NCBI GenBank assembly: GCA_010015675.1
Contig: ML976982.1
Coordinates: forward strand, 998,006-1,059,687
DNA: 61,682 nt
Direction of reading: 5' to 3'
DNA from: Byssothecium circinans
Lineage: Eukaryota; Ascomycota; Dothideomycetes; Pleosporales; Massarinaceae
Below, in pieces: positions 43,702-55,723 of this stretch. The first letter of the stretch is position 1; each line of letters begins with the position of its first letter. The notes under the pieces were generated by a model. The model was given only the letters and a program-made list of their open reading frames with translations. It did not search any database and had not been told where the DNA came from. The position numbers were made by a program, and so were the translations under genes.

Positions 43702-46316
43702 TCAACTGTTAGAACGTACACTCCCGCCCTCGAAGTGCGTCCGTCCTTTCTCATCCCTCTTCACAACACTGATCTCCTTCCCATTGAATACGACCTTCCG
43801 CTCGTCACCCTTGGGTAACACAACGCCCAGTTTCTTCCAAGCCGGATCGAACCCCGTCTGCAACTCTTCTTTATACTCCACATACAACGTCTCCTCATCC
43901 GTCTTTAACCTAACCTCAAATCTCGAGATCTTCGCAGGTGGCGGCGAGATGCCGTCATCCTCATACCACGTGCTGATGAACTCCTTCCCATTAGAACTTC
44001 CCTTTGGCGGAAACACTTCCACAGCGCGGTAATCATCCTTAGGTAGCTTCGCTGGGTTCGTCTTCTCACCCGCTGCGAGTGTCTGTACAGATTGCCCGAC
44101 CGGTATCGCTGCTCCAACTTTCGCGAGCACTGGGATACTCGCGTCCCATTTAGCTGAGACTTCGATCCAATGACCCGCTTCGTATACATTCTGCGGCGCA
44201 TTCACGTCCAAGAACTTCAGATCCGCATCCTTCCCGTCGCGCGGAAGATACACCTTGGCCGTCTCCTGGCCAGGCTCAAACACTCCACCAACAAGCAGAC
44301 TATCACCCAGCCAATACTGCGTCTCGCCATCCGTTAAGACCCTGTTCGTCCAAACTTCCGGATCGGATTCGTAGCCCCAGCCCGTCCATCGCTGCGGCGG
44401 CGTGGCGGACATGTGGCTTTCCAGCGCGAGAGAATAGAGGTAGGGAATTAGTTCGTAACGGCGCTTGATGATGTCGCGCACGATGTGGGTGGTTGATTCG
44501 TACATCCACGGCTCGATGACGTCGCCGACGCTGTTGTTAGCCGGCGAGGTCTTGAAACAGTTTATGGCGAAGCGGGAGGAGTAGATGCCTTGTTGGCACC
44601 AGCGGACGAGAAGCTCGGGGCTGGGTTGTGGGCCTTCGAAGCCGCCTATGTCGTGGCCGTAGCACTACGATAGTTGTTAGGAAGGCGTTGGCAGGAAAGA
44701 GGTGAAGAGGATTATCTGACCTGCATTAAGCACATTCCTGCTGTCAATGAAAGGGCGTTTGCGCCTTTCATACCGTCCCAGCTTGTCACATTGTCTCCGC
44801 TCCAAGCACTTGCGCAATATTTTAGAGTTCCCGCCGTCGCGCTCCTCGTCAGCACGAATGGTCTCTCCTCTGGCACGACGTCCACACAAGCATCGTGCGA
44901 GCTCCGTCCCATCAGCTCGGTATTCAGTGCGCGGCCCCAGAATGCTACTTCTGCCCCAAATTCTTGATCGTTTTCTTGAACTAAAGCTTCCGCATTGAGT
45001 GCACACTGCCACTTATCGTTCGGAAGCGTGTACTCGTTGTTGTCGTTCCAGATGCAATCGACGCCCAACTTCTTGAGCTCACGAACGCCCTCATACCACC
45101 ATTGATACCCGGCCTCGGAGGTGAAATCAATGTGGCCGCCGACACCCGACTCACCTCCACCCGCACTCCACAGCCTTGCTTCCGCCGATGCATTCGTCAC
45201 CGGATCTGTGAAAAGCCCTCTAGCGTCCTTCAACTTCTTATATTCAGGATGAGAAGCGAGAACATATGGTTTGACGTTCATCATCAGCCTTATGCCCTCC
45301 TTATGATACGCTTCGATAAAACCTTTGGGGTCGGGGAACCGATGGTAGTTCCAGGTGAACACATTGCGGGTCTTGGGTTCGGTCTCTGCTATCGTGTAGC
45401 CTGAAGACATTTGAAATCCAGAACAGGGAATGTCGTGCTCCTTGAGTTTCGCCGCAAAGCCCATTAGTGCATCGCAGGCGCGAGGCTCGTCGAGCATCGA
45501 ATACTTCATCCCGCCGGCAATGTATCCAAAAGCCCACCGCGGAACGAGCAAGGGGTAACCGACAATGTCCGCATAAAGCGTAACGATGTCTTTGATCGTC
45601 CGGCCGAGTAAAAGGTACTCTTCCAAGCCACCATACTCTTGTCTGTACACTTTGAAGCGACCCCATAAGCCATCCATCTCCGAGCCGACGCTGTAGAAGC
45701 CACGAGTGTGGGATGTAGAGAAGGTGGCAACACAGCCATTTGGAGTGGCGTTGATGAGAAGTGGGATATGCTTGTACATGGGATCCGTTCGGTAGACATC
45801 GTATCCGAAACAGTCTGTTGCCGAAAGAACGAAATGTCGGTTCGAGAGATCCATAGGCGCGGGCTTTTCGCCTAGACCCACGTGCAGAGTGTTGAAGTTG
45901 TAGCGCGTGTAATGGGACACCCCAGGGCCATCAGTTACGTAGGATCGATGAGGGAGATCGGAGTGAATTGGTGCATCTTGTCCAGGTAACGTGAGCGAGA
46001 CAAGCGGCGGGCCGGAGGTCCAGTCAACTGTCGCTTTGTTGCCATTGATTTCCAAAGTCTTCAAAGTCGTGGTAGGAGAAGAGGATTTTACATCGGTATC
46101 TGTGAGGCTCTTTGTTGGGATGGGGGTGGCACGATGAGGTGGGAGACGGTGCTCGGCAGAGGTGAAAGTAGTCCTGAAGAGGCCTGGTCGAAGAGCTTCG
46201 AAAGAGAAGTCAAAGCTTCGGCCGTGATGGTCTGAGTGGAGAGAGACCAGGGTACTAGAGTTCCTGCTTTGCGGAGCGGGCTTGAAGTTGAGCGGCGTCA
46301 ACTCGAGTTGAGGCAT
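43702..46316 (-). CDS. GH31 family glycoside hydrolase (alpha-glucosidase-like)
   Basis: Two exons, 44721-46316 and 43702-44664, with a 56-nt GT-AG intron, give 852 aa. I use the ATG at 46316 (MPQLELTPLNF). The GH31 barrel is clear: RWAFGYIAGGMKYS; the nucleophile motif DCIWNDNNEYTLP (Asp near residue 425); RPFVLTRS; and the acid/base region WSGDNVTSW. Then come HDIGGFEGP in exon 2, SRFAINCFKTSP, and the C-terminal beta domains. The WNDNNEY form of the nucleophile motif differs from the WIDMNE of classical secreted alpha-glucosidases. No signal peptide is seen, so an intracellular enzyme is likely. It is divergent from an MFS transporter 360 bp away, which fits uptake and hydrolysis of an oligosaccharide or glycoside. 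The substrate is not predictable, and an alpha-xylosidase or glucan lyase relative is possible. Confidence 0.9.
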
Positions 46317-46676
46317 TATGGAAGCACTCCTCTGAAGCAATGTCAGTGGCAATGTAGTCGTGATACAGAACGGAATTCCTCACCAGTTATATATGAAAAC
46401 CTCCACAAAGTCCATTTTGGCCTTGACGCGATGGTCGCAGTCACTTGACCCGAGAGACATGGGTTGTCGCCCAGAACCAAGGAACTCGTGGTCTGAAAAT
46501 CGGTAACTTCGGCCGACGCCACCGCGGGACGGTCATCGCGTCTGGGGACCCCATGGGGAACGCGCATATAAGATGGAACCCCCTTCATGGTCCCATAACA
46601 ACGCTCCACTCTCTGGCATCTTTTTCCCTTCATCGCGTGGAGTGTTTTTATCTTGTGGATCCTTTCATATTGCATC
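46317..46676. promoter_or_regulatory. bidirectional promoter, GH31 and MFS genes
   Basis: 360 bp separate the two ATGs. The spacing and orientation suggest coregulation. A CATATAAGATGG segment near 46564-46575 is a candidate TATA box for the transporter. Confidence 0.5.
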
Positions 46677-48414
46677 ATGGCGAAGGACGATGCAGTCGCG
46701 TTTGCGCCCGGGCAGGGCATCGACAAAGGCGAAGTCAACGAGGTCCACACAATCGACAATGTCCAGAAACTAGCCGCGACGTCTAAAGGAAAAGACAAAG
46801 CCGCCGAACTCCTCTCTTCCTCCCCGCGCATTGTCGTGACCGAGCAAGAAAACTCTCGCATCCTCCACAAAATCGATATCATCATCCTGCCCATCCTTCT
46901 TTCAGTGTACTTCCTCCAGTCACTCGATAAAACGACGTTGTCCTATGCGTCTGTATTTGGCCTGATTGAGGATGCAAACCTCAACCCAAACTCGGACCAA
47001 TACAGCTGGCTGGGCAGTATCGTGTACTTTGCACAATTGGTGATGCAGCCGCTGGTTGCTGTCTTGCTCGTCAAGTTGAAGATTGGAAAATTCATGGGTG
47101 GCATGGTATTTTTCTGGGGAGTGATCCTTTGCGGCATGGCTGGAGCGAAGAATTTTGCCGGGCTGATGGCGACGAGGTTCTTGCTTGGGGCTTTTGAGGC
47201 GGCTGTTGGTAGGTGACGAAGTTCTGGACACGATGATGAAGTTTGCTAACGAGAAAAAGCTCCCGCTTTCATAGCAGTCGTTCAGATGTGGTACAAGCGC
47301 TCGGAGCAGACGAACCGCAACGCTTTTTGGTATTCGACACTCGGTCTTGTCAACATCTTCGGCTCGCTTCTGTCATACGGTCTCGGCCACATCAAATCCG
47401 ACGTTTTACACTCGTACCAGATCATCTTCCTCTTTTGTGGGTTAGTTACCGTTGTGGTGTCGGTTTCCGTATTCATTTTCATGCCTGACTCGCCAATGGA
47501 AGCAAAGTTCTTGAAGGACGATGAGAAGCTGATGGCAGTTGAGAGGTTGAGAATGAATCAGATGGGTGTCGCAAGTCGCGTATGGAAGTGGGACCATGTG
47601 TTGGAAGCGTTCTTGGATGTTAAGACATGGCTGTGGTTCGGCATGTTGACAGCTGTTTCGTAAGTGCCATCCTTCGTCTTCAAGTCGATGATTCACACTA
47701 ACACGTCCCAGCATTCCTAGCGGTGGCATCACTACCTTCGGACCCCTGATCATCCAATCTTTCGGCTTCGGAAAATTCACCACTATCCTCTTCAACATGC
47801 CCTTCGGTGCCGTGCAGATCATTGCAACTCTTGGGGGTGCCTGGCTGGCAACCCGGCTGAAGAAGAAAGGCCCCGTCTTGTTGCTTCTCTGCATCCCGCC
47901 CATTATCGGCATCATCATCCTTATGGTCATTGGGCGTGAGAACAAGAACAAGGGCGTCTTGCTCGCGGGATACTACCTTACCAGCTTCTACCCAGGCATC
48001 TCCCCACTCATCTACTCCTGGTCCGGCCAGAATACTGGCGGTGACACGAAGAGGAAAGTCACGACGTCAATTCTTTTCGTCGGCTCGAGCGCAGGAAACA
48101 TTATTGGTCCGCTGCTATTTAAGCCCGCCGAGAAGCCGTACTATTACCGGGGACTGCGATCTAATCTCGCATTGTTCGTCGCTCTTGCGGTCATGATTGT
48201 GGTGGCCATGTGCTGGATCAAGCTCCTTAACCGCAAGCATGCTGCTGAGCGTGAGCGGCTGGGTAAGTCCGCGCACATAGTTGATCTCAGTATGGAGACG
48301 AAACAAAGAACGACCGAGGAAGAAGCAGTCAACGAGGGCGAGGAAGGCGTTGGTGACAAGGCGTTCGATGATGTGACGGACTTGAAGAACGAGGACTTCA
48401 TCTACCTCTACTAG
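46677..48414 (+). CDS. MFS transporter, allantoate permease/anion:cation symporter type
   Basis: Three exons, 46677-47208, 47260-47659 and 47712-48414 (introns 51 and 52 nt), give 544 aa. The protein has a hydrophilic N-terminus of about 65 residues, then transmembrane segments beginning IDIIILPILLSVYFLQSLDKTTLSYASVFG. The LDKTTLSYA block and MWYKRSEQTNRNAFWYS are typical of the fungal Dal5-like family. A second half-set of helices includes GGITTFGPLIIQSFGF and ILFVGSSAGNIIGPLLF. Family members carry carboxylates, vitamins and small nitrogen compounds across the plasma membrane. The substrate is unknown, although the adjacent glycosidase hints at a sugar derivative. The C-terminus is acidic. 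Confidence 0.92.
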
Positions 48415-48685
48415 TTAGCAACTCTCCAGAGCACAACCTGTCCAAGATCCACTTGCACAAGAAATTCCATCTCGTACAGATCCATAATGAAAGAATTTTG
48501 GAAGACCCTCGGAAGGACCGACTCCGCTCACCACGTGACATGCGTGTTGATGCCGCCCCAGGTGCCCGCGCTTCCCCTCACTCGGGTCACGCCACACTAG
48601 CGCAACGCTAAGCCCCAGTTCAAAATTCGGATGGAACCCGGGGAGGAGTCGCCATCCTCCACACACCTCGTACGAAGATGCCGAA

Positions 48686-50747
48686 ATGGATCCAACAACT
48701 GAAAGACCGCGAAAACGTCGTGCTATCAACGCATGTACCTCATGTCGAGCCTCCAAGGCGAGTTTACCGCAAAACTCGGTTTGCGGATAAAGATAGCCGG
48801 ACGCACTAACAACATGGCAGGTGCGATGCGATGGCCAACGTCCCTGCCAACGATGTGAGAAGAATGGTGCAGAGTGCGAATATTTTGATACTGTCAAGGA
48901 TGCGAATGTACTGCGGATTGAGAGACTGGAGAAGGAGGTTGAGAACTTGAAGTCGGCATTAACCACATATCGTTCTCCAATGTCGGACGAGTTTGCGTCC
49001 GTATCGCCAGCACTGCCCAACCAACTGGGAGCATTAGTGCATAATCCACCCACTCCGACGCTCCATGCAGTCCAGAAGGGATTGATAACATGGGAACAAG
49101 CGACATCCTACTTTCAAAGGCAAGCCCTCTTCGTCCCGATGACCTTAATCGGCTGACATGTGTCTAGTTTCTTCTCTGGCAGTGTACAGCTTACACCTAT
49201 TCCAACACTTAGAGCAGAAGCTTGGGGACGCTTTCAACCCCAAAATTGTGGAAGGCGTGCCCTAACTTGTGACTCACAGCTCTAGTCTCCTCACTGACGG
49301 TTCATAGCACTATTTGGTACCCATCTTCTGCTCCAAGATCGATACCCTTGAGTCCGTTGTCACGCGGAGCGCCTTTCTTTTCGATACAATAACAAGTATA
49401 GGCTGTCGAGCAGAAGAAGGTTCAAATTCATCAGCGTACCATCACCTCAGCTCCTGCGTACGGGAGCATCTGACACATGCGCTGATCAACACTGCTGCAC
49501 CTTCTCTTGAGACGGTGCAAGCTATAGCTGTTCGCGCCGCGTATTCGGATGAAGGACTCGTCTATATTGCACTAGCTCTCAGATTCGCTATGCAGTTGGG
49601 ACTTCCTGACGCGGTTGAGCGGTTGGTCGCTATGGCTTCGAGCCGTGGAACAGGCGTGCCGGTTGATGAGGGAGAAAAGGAACTGTATCGGCTTGCGAGG
49701 GTCTGGTTCGGAATCTGCAATCTTGAGCTCTTGTATGTCAGAGTATTGGCCGAAGAATCCCATTTGCTGACGATGGGTGGCAGCTTCTCTCTTGATGGCG
49801 GCAAGCTCCCCAGCATTATACTACGCACCTCTTCCCGCCGCATTCGACTATTGACCGTCCACCCTGAACAAACTGCGGTTGATCTTCGCCTTCTGTCTCA
49901 GATCGAACTCAACCTCGTCCGCGCCAACGCCTATTCCAATATTGCGCATCAGTATTCCAATGTGTCTCCGGCATCAGACGCGCATCTCCGTTCCACCGTC
50001 CACTCTACAGCAGTGGAGCTTGCTCTCTGGCTTGAAGAGTGGGTAAGTATCATTGGTTCGCTAATGGACGAGCATGAACGCGAACTAGCGTTGCTCAACC
50101 TGCGGATCCAGTACAATTGGGCCCTCATAACGCTCCACCTAAAAGCGCTCTCAGAAACGGGCATCGATAACATAACTATCATGACAGGGTTCCAGCGCGA
50201 AATGGTACGGATTGCCAAAGAGGCAGCAATAGCACATTTGCACCATCTACTTGAACGACCTTCATCTTTACCGCCTGACATCATGGAATCGCCACCATAT
50301 CTTGCTGCCTTCAAGTATACGATGGATTACGTGTGGGCCAAATGCGCATTCTCGATCCTTCTCGTTTTAAAGCTCGCCCTCTTGCTCCGTGACCCACACC
50401 CAACCGTCCTGGTCCTTTTACAAAGCGCATACACCGTGCTCGAAGAACTGAGGAAAGTCACAGTCGGCAGGGGGAATAGCGGTAACGTATCGTATCTGCG
50501 AATTCTACAGACGAGCATCGAAAAATGCGAAGGGGCGTTGAGGGAGTTCATGGAGCGCGAGGAACAGCAACTAGGTCTGGACGGGGAAGTGGAACGGCGT
50601 GATGGTGCTGAGGCAAGAGCTGAGGATGATTTTCAAGGATATGCGCCGAGTGAGTTCATCTTTGAATGGGACTTTCCGGGGCTGAACTTGAGGTGTGTGC
50701 CACTCGGATGGCAAGACCTCTTCGTCGATCTCGATCACGTGTTCTAG
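48686..50747 (+). CDS. Zn2Cys6 transcription factor with fungal-specific TF domain
   Basis: I infer four exons: 48686-48757, 48821-49119, 49168-49183 and 49308-50747, giving 608 aa. The zinc cluster is split by intron 1: RRAINACTSCRASK, then VRCDGQRPCQRCEKNGAEC, with all six Cys present. A short coiled-coil linker (RIERLEKEVENLKSAL) follows. The middle homology region contains the continuous block GLITWEQATSYFQSFFSGS, then HYLVPIF, only if two splice donors are GC (48758 and 49120) and a 16-nt exon is used. The third intron is GT-AG (124 nt). The protein would bind CGG-type half-sites in the nucleus and may control the neighbouring MFS and GH31 genes. That link is inference from position only. 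Confidence 0.8.
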
Positions 50748-50825
50748 TGCGGTAATGACCCCTCTTCGTATGGTCATGCGTCCAAAGTTTAGCAAAGAAA
50801 GCGTTGCAAGGCTTCGGTGTTAGTA

Positions 50826-52581
50826 CTATACGCGCCATACCGCATCTGCCATCTTCGCAACCTGACCCATCTCTTCCACATCATGCACCCGCACGATATC
50901 GGCGCCGCCCTGTATCGCTGCTGTGACTGCGGCAGCAGTACCCCAAATTCGTCGTTGGGCTTGTTTGACGCGAGTGATCCGGCCAACAAAAGCTTTGCGA
51001 CTCGTTCCAACCAGCCACGGAAGACCTTGAAGTCCCGGATATCGTCTCAAGTCTCCCAATCGCCTCAGCAACTCCAAGTTTTGGTCTTGATTTTTCGCAA
51101 AGCCAATACCTGGATCGAGAATTATGCGCCATCGCCGTATACCTGCCTCTTCTGCCGCATGCACTCGATCGAGTAATTCTTTGCCCACAGTGTCGACCAC
51201 GCCATTCGGGTAGTCCGTGAGCTGTGTCATGGTATCCGGAGTGCCGCGCATGTGCATTAGACAGACCGTACAACCTAGCTTGGCCACTGTGGGAAGCATA
51301 GCATCATCCAAAAAGCCTGCGCTCACATCATTTACAATATCCGCGCCAGCTTTCACGGCTGCTTCCGCTACATCGGCGCGATATGTGTCAACACTGACGG
51401 CGATATGGTTTGCTTCTGGCAGCGAACGGATAAGCTTGACGGCTGGCAACACGCGCGCCATCTCTTCCTCGGCGGAGACTTGAACAGCGCCAGGACGCGT
51501 TGATTGCCCACCCAAGTCGACGATGTTCGCCCCTGCTGCGATATGGGCCCGGATGATTTGACTCAGCTGGTTCTCATCGATGTTGAAGTGCTTGCCACCA
51601 TCGGAGAAGGAGTCTGGCGTAACATTCAAAATAGACATTATACAGGTGGCGCGACTTGAATGGCCAGGGGTAATGTTGGGGAGTGCGCGTGCCAGAGGCG
51701 TGAGTGGAGAGAGCGGTTCCTCTGAGGGGTCGAGGTGCGATAGATGATATTGCAGCGAGCCAGCTGGAAGTGTTACATGGGATGGTAGGCTTCGTTCAGG
51801 TATCAATCTGAAAAATGTGAGTCAAACCCTGCATTTTAGAGAAGGAGGGAGATGCTTACTCGCACAATGGGCGAAGAACGAACTCCCGCTCCAACATCAG
51901 CGCATGCGGTATTTGCAAGCGCTCGGTCTTCAAAACCTCCTCGTCATACAGCAGGATGTCAAGGTCAATGTTTCGTGGTCCCTTGTCTATGACTTTTACG
52001 CGTCCCATACCGTTCTCGATCGTCTGCAGCTGATCAAGGAGTTCGATGGGCGAGAGCGATGTATCAACCTACTGCACATCAGCCTGCGATGTACTAATCA
52101 CCGCAACACGCACGTGACTAATCACACTCACCTCGCACACACCATTGACGAACTTGTCCTGATCGAGGACATACATGGCCTTCGTTTCCCACAAGCTGCT
52201 TGTTCGTAATACGCGTATTTTACCCGTCTTGTCCATCTGTTTACAGGCTTCCTCGATCATGTGCACTCGATCTCCCAGATTACTTCCCAGGGCAATGAAT
52301 GCGCGGTGGTCCATGATTGCGGATTGGTGCAGGAGCCGGGCATGTGCATTTGGTTGGTGGACTTGATTGGATGAGAGCATATGTGAACGGCTTGGGAGCG
52401 ACCGTCGTATTCTTGATGTTATTGCCGGGTGCAGCTTTTGCTTGGAGCATGAAGTTGAATATCTGGGTGTGAGTCGTCCATTTGTGAGGAAAAACCTTTT
52501 AGTAGTTTTGAAGGCCGGTGATGGGGTTTGGGGCCTGGAAAATTGTGATGATAGCAAGCGCGTGGGAGTAAAATAAAACAT
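50826..52581 (-). CDS. FOL1: bifunctional HPPK-DHPS folate biosynthesis enzyme
   Basis: Three exons, 52132-52581, 51860-52068 and 50826-51807, with introns of 63 and 52 nt, give 546 aa. The N-terminal 75 residues are basic and Ser-rich, fitting a mitochondrial presequence (yeast Fol1 is mitochondrial). HPPK follows: FIALGSNLGDR, RTSSLWETKAMYVLDQDKFVNGVCEV, then KGPRNIDLDILLYDEE. The dihydropteroate synthase domain has MSILNVTPDSFSDGGKH, DLGGQSTRPGA, VNDVSAG and GTSRKAFVG-type motifs. It joins 6-hydroxymethyl-dihydropterin diphosphate with p-aminobenzoate, and is the classical sulfonamide target. The dihydroneopterin aldolase domain present at the N-terminus of the yeast trifunctional protein is absent here and not seen in the window. 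The gene is convergent with the transcription factor (78 bp) and divergent from the nitronate monooxygenase. Confidence 0.93.
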
Positions 52582-52924
52582 ATCCGCCTCTTTCTCAACG
52601 TCAATGTGTGTACTTTCTTGTCTTGTGAAAGACTCGCAGTCGGAAGACGGACTGTGCGAGCGCGGCTTTCCCCGGACATTCCTCCGTCATGTGAAGACTG
52701 GGGCTGTCGGCGCTAAGCCTCTTTAAGAATGACTAAGGAACCGAAGAAGGATCGAACCTCGGCTCGGTATCCTTGCGGCAAGACGGCGGAGAGTCGAAAG
52801 ACAAGACTACTTAACATCTCGCGCCTCCTCTCCTGCACTGCCTATTACTCCTCTCGCATCCCAAAAGCTGGGCTCATCTTCTCTTGTCCTTCTTCAACCA
52901 CTCACCATCGATATCGCTCCCACA
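52582..52924. promoter_or_regulatory. bidirectional promoter, FOL1 and nitronate monooxygenase
   Basis: This is a 343-bp spacer between divergent start codons. A pyrimidine-rich stretch precedes the plus-strand ATG. Confidence 0.5.
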
Positions 52925-54138
52925 ATGGCTTCACCACGTACGTCACCCATCACAAAGCCATTCACATGCCAAGTTGTTGTTCAGTGCTGATTAGTATGCA
53001 GAGCAAATCCGTACCAAGCTCACCGACCTGCTGAAGATCCAGCACCCGGTCCTCCTGGCTGGTATGAACGTGGCTGCTGGACCCAAGCTCGCTGCCGCCG
53101 TTACGAATGCCGGCGGTCTCGGTGTTTTGGGTGGGATCGGGTACACGCCGGATATGCTGAGGGAGCAGATCGCCGAGCTGAAGTCGTTCTTGACGGACAA
53201 GAGCGCGCCGTTTGGTGTTGACTTGCTGCTGCCTCAGGTCGGTGGCAGTGCCCGCAAGACCAAGTAAGCACACCCATACCCGCAACATTGTGAGGAGGGC
53301 ACAGTGGCGAGAACAAGGGCTGACAACGCGGCATAGCTACGACTACACCAAAGGCAAGCTCAACGAACTCGCCGACATCATCATCGAGTCAGGCGCGAAG
53401 CTCTTCGTCTCCGCCGTTGGCGTGCCCCCCAAATCTCTCGTCGAGAAGTTCCACAAGAATGGCATCCTCTACATGAACATGATCGGACACCCGAAGCACG
53501 TGAAGAAATGCCTCGACGTCGGTGTTGACATTATCTGCGCCCAAGGAGGCGAGGGTGGAGGACACACGGGAGATGTACCGACCTCCATCTTCATCCCCAC
53601 TGTCGTGAAAATGGTACAAGGCTACAAGAGCCCTATGACGGGCGAGCAAGTGCTTGTCGTGGCTGCCGGCGGTCTTTACAATGGCCAGAGTTTGGCCGCC
53701 ATGTTGACGTTCGGCGCCGCGGGCGTATGGATCGGCACACGCTTCATCCTTGCTGAAGAAGCGGGTGCGCCCAAGGCTCATCAAGAGGCCGTACGCACCG
53801 CGAGCTGGGACGACAACGTGCGAACCATCATCTTCACGGGTCGCCCGCTGCGCGTGCGGACAAACTCGTACATTGAGAACTGGGAGGAGAACCGGCAGCA
53901 GGAGATCAAGGAGCTCACTGCCAAGGGCATCATTCCTGTTGAGCATGATCTGGAGAAGCTTGGTGATGATTTGGACGATGACACCATGGATAGCGCGCGG
54001 CCTTTCCTGATGGGCAAGGCTGCTGCGGTTGTGGACGAGAAGAAGACGGCGAAGGAGATTGTGGATGAGTTCGTTGGTGATGCGGTTAAGTGGTTGCAGA
54101 CTAGCAATGGGCTTATTGTGTCCAAGGCGAAGCTGTAA
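52925..54138 (+). CDS. nitronate monooxygenase (2-nitropropane dioxygenase family)
   Basis: Three exons are inferred: a 13-nt first exon 52925-52937, then 53002-53263 and 53337-54138 (introns 64 and 73 nt), giving 358 aa. The FMN-dependent TIM barrel shows HPVLLAGMNVAAGPKLAAAV, NAGGLGVLGG, ICAQGGEGGGHTGD, VVAAGGLYNGQSLAAML and GVWIGTRFILAEEA. These enzymes oxidise alkyl nitronates, including toxic propionate-3-nitronate, to aldehydes and nitrite. No signal peptide is seen. The length is normal for the family. Both introns restore a continuous conserved reading frame. Confidence 0.93.
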
Positions 54139-54994
54139 GCGGTGTGTGCTTAAATTATGCATGTGTTGTTTTTTTGGTAAGATGTATGGTACGTCTTCTT
54201 GTATATAGTAATGCCCAATTAGTTGTCACGTCATTGCAGCATCGCCGTCGTCGTCGCTGCTATAAATACAATTTAGAAGAGAAATTAGCAGGAAGCCTTC
54301 CCCCAACTACACAAGCATCTTCCCTCAGCATCTCCCTCGGAAGCGTAGGATAGTTGACGCTGCAGCCAAACATCTGGCTGAAAGCGTATACGTGCGCTAG
54401 GGTGAACGTGTAGTTTAATTGATAAGCATGAATGTCTGACATGAGGCTGTCGCACCGTATGCTGTGTCCTGAGAGGCTGTCCAGGGGAATCGTGATTGAT
54501 GTTCGGTCCTATCGTCATGTTTGGCCATGTCAAAACATACGTGCAGTACGCCCAGTGGGGAGGTCCATTTGATAAATCGCTGCCCGTGCCGCGATGTTTG
54601 GTTACCGTCTGCCTCAGAGAGCGCAGGCTCTTCAACACTATGGTGCGGAGCTCCATGGTCTGGTCGAGATAGTCACGCACATTCGTGTCGTGGGTGCTGA
54701 ATCCGTTTCCGTCCACGGAAATTCGTTTGTGATTGACGTTGCGAGGAACTTCCGCGAAGCTGCTTTTTGAGGAACGCGGGCGAAAACCAGCCGCTGGTTT
54801 TGCGGAACTGAAGCTAAAACTACTCCGCGGCCATCTGCTCCTTGAGCCCGGTCAAGCTAGAGCCTCTAAAGGGCAGGCTCGAGGCCTTCTTTGCGAGGAC
54901 CTGGTGCTCTGTCTGCGAGGAATTTGGCGCTGAGTGCGACGTTATTGGGCTTTTTGTCGGATCTGGAATCTGGATTCTCTCTGGTATCGGAGGA

Positions 54995-55056
54995 GTGGAT
55001 TTGGTGGATTTGGTGGATTTGGTGGATTTGGTGGATTTGGTGGATTTGGTGGATTT
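54995..55056. repeat. GGTGGATTT minisatellite
   Basis: About seven perfect or near-perfect copies of a 9-bp unit are present. Confidence 0.95.
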
Positions 55057-55060
55057 CTGG

Positions 55061-55084
55061 AGAGCTGGAGAGCTGGAGAGCTGG
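55061..55084. repeat. AGAGCTGG x3
   Basis: Three copies of an 8-bp unit lie four bases after the 9-bp array. Confidence 0.9.
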
Positions 55085-55179
55085 TGAGAAGTGGAGGGTC
55101 GCTTTCGAAGCCGCAGGAGATGGTATAGCCTGGGTATGGTGTCGTCGGGTGGCTTGGGCTTTGTGTAGTGACGAGTGAA

Positions 55180-55365
55180 CTATATTTTAGGTAACAGATA
55201 GTCACGGATATGAGGGAAGTAGAAGACGAGAAAGACGGCAATCAAAATGCCAGTGAATCCTTCCTTTCTTCTCTCACGGCGGGAATGGTAGTCTGCCGGC
55301 TTGCGAGACACTTTGGGCCCAGGCTGAGAAGATGGATCGCCACATGACTTCTTTCTACTTCGCAT
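55180..55365 (-). CDS. possible 61-aa single-pass membrane protein
   Basis: The frame starts MRSRKKSCGDPS and is basic for about 35 residues. It then has one hydrophobic segment (GILIAVFLVFYFPHI, about residues 38-52) and a short end. A basic N-terminus followed by a C-terminal membrane anchor resembles small ER tail-anchored proteins. I do not recognise a family, and no splice or promoter evidence settles it. It is plausible, not proven. Confidence 0.4.
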   Translation of the reverse strand: MRSRKKSCGDPSSQPGPKVSRKPADYHSRRERRKEGFTGILIAVFLVFYFPHIRDYLLPKI

Positions 55366-55723
55366 CGTATTGTCGGTCAGGATATCACTGTTTCACACTG
55401 CAGACTTACACCGTTCCGTTGATGGGAGGTGTTGGGCTTTTTGAGAGATAACGCCGGCTACTTTAAAAAAAAAGAAAAGCTAGTTATCGAGCAGGGCTAG
55501 GCGGGGTAGATTTTGGAATGCTGCACCTAGTATATGATGTTATGTAGTGAGAACAAGTTTGATAATTTTTTCAGATGTCATGGCCTGTATTCAGCCTATA
55601 TGGCAGTGGGAGTTTGGTGACTCCACTTCGTTCTCTTTTGCTCTCTGCACCTGCCGCTTCCAAGTGGGCATCGCCCACTTGACCATGTATTCAGATACCA
55701 TCAGCTGTTGAGCCGTAGACCTC
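55366..55723. other. intergenic
   Basis: No gene or repeat is seen. The sequence downstream of the truncated kinase fragment does not continue the kinase domain in any frame I checked. Confidence 0.45.

Larger units (their letters stand above)
54139..55179. other. intergenic with two minisatellites
   Basis: No gene is supported. It carries two adjacent short tandem arrays near 55.0 kb. Frames across them (for example GGF repeats) are repeat artefacts. Confidence 0.5.

Noticed and set aside
53389..54162. 257-codon minus-strand frame
   Set aside because: It is antisense to the nitronate monooxygenase exon 3, which has clear FMN-binding motifs.
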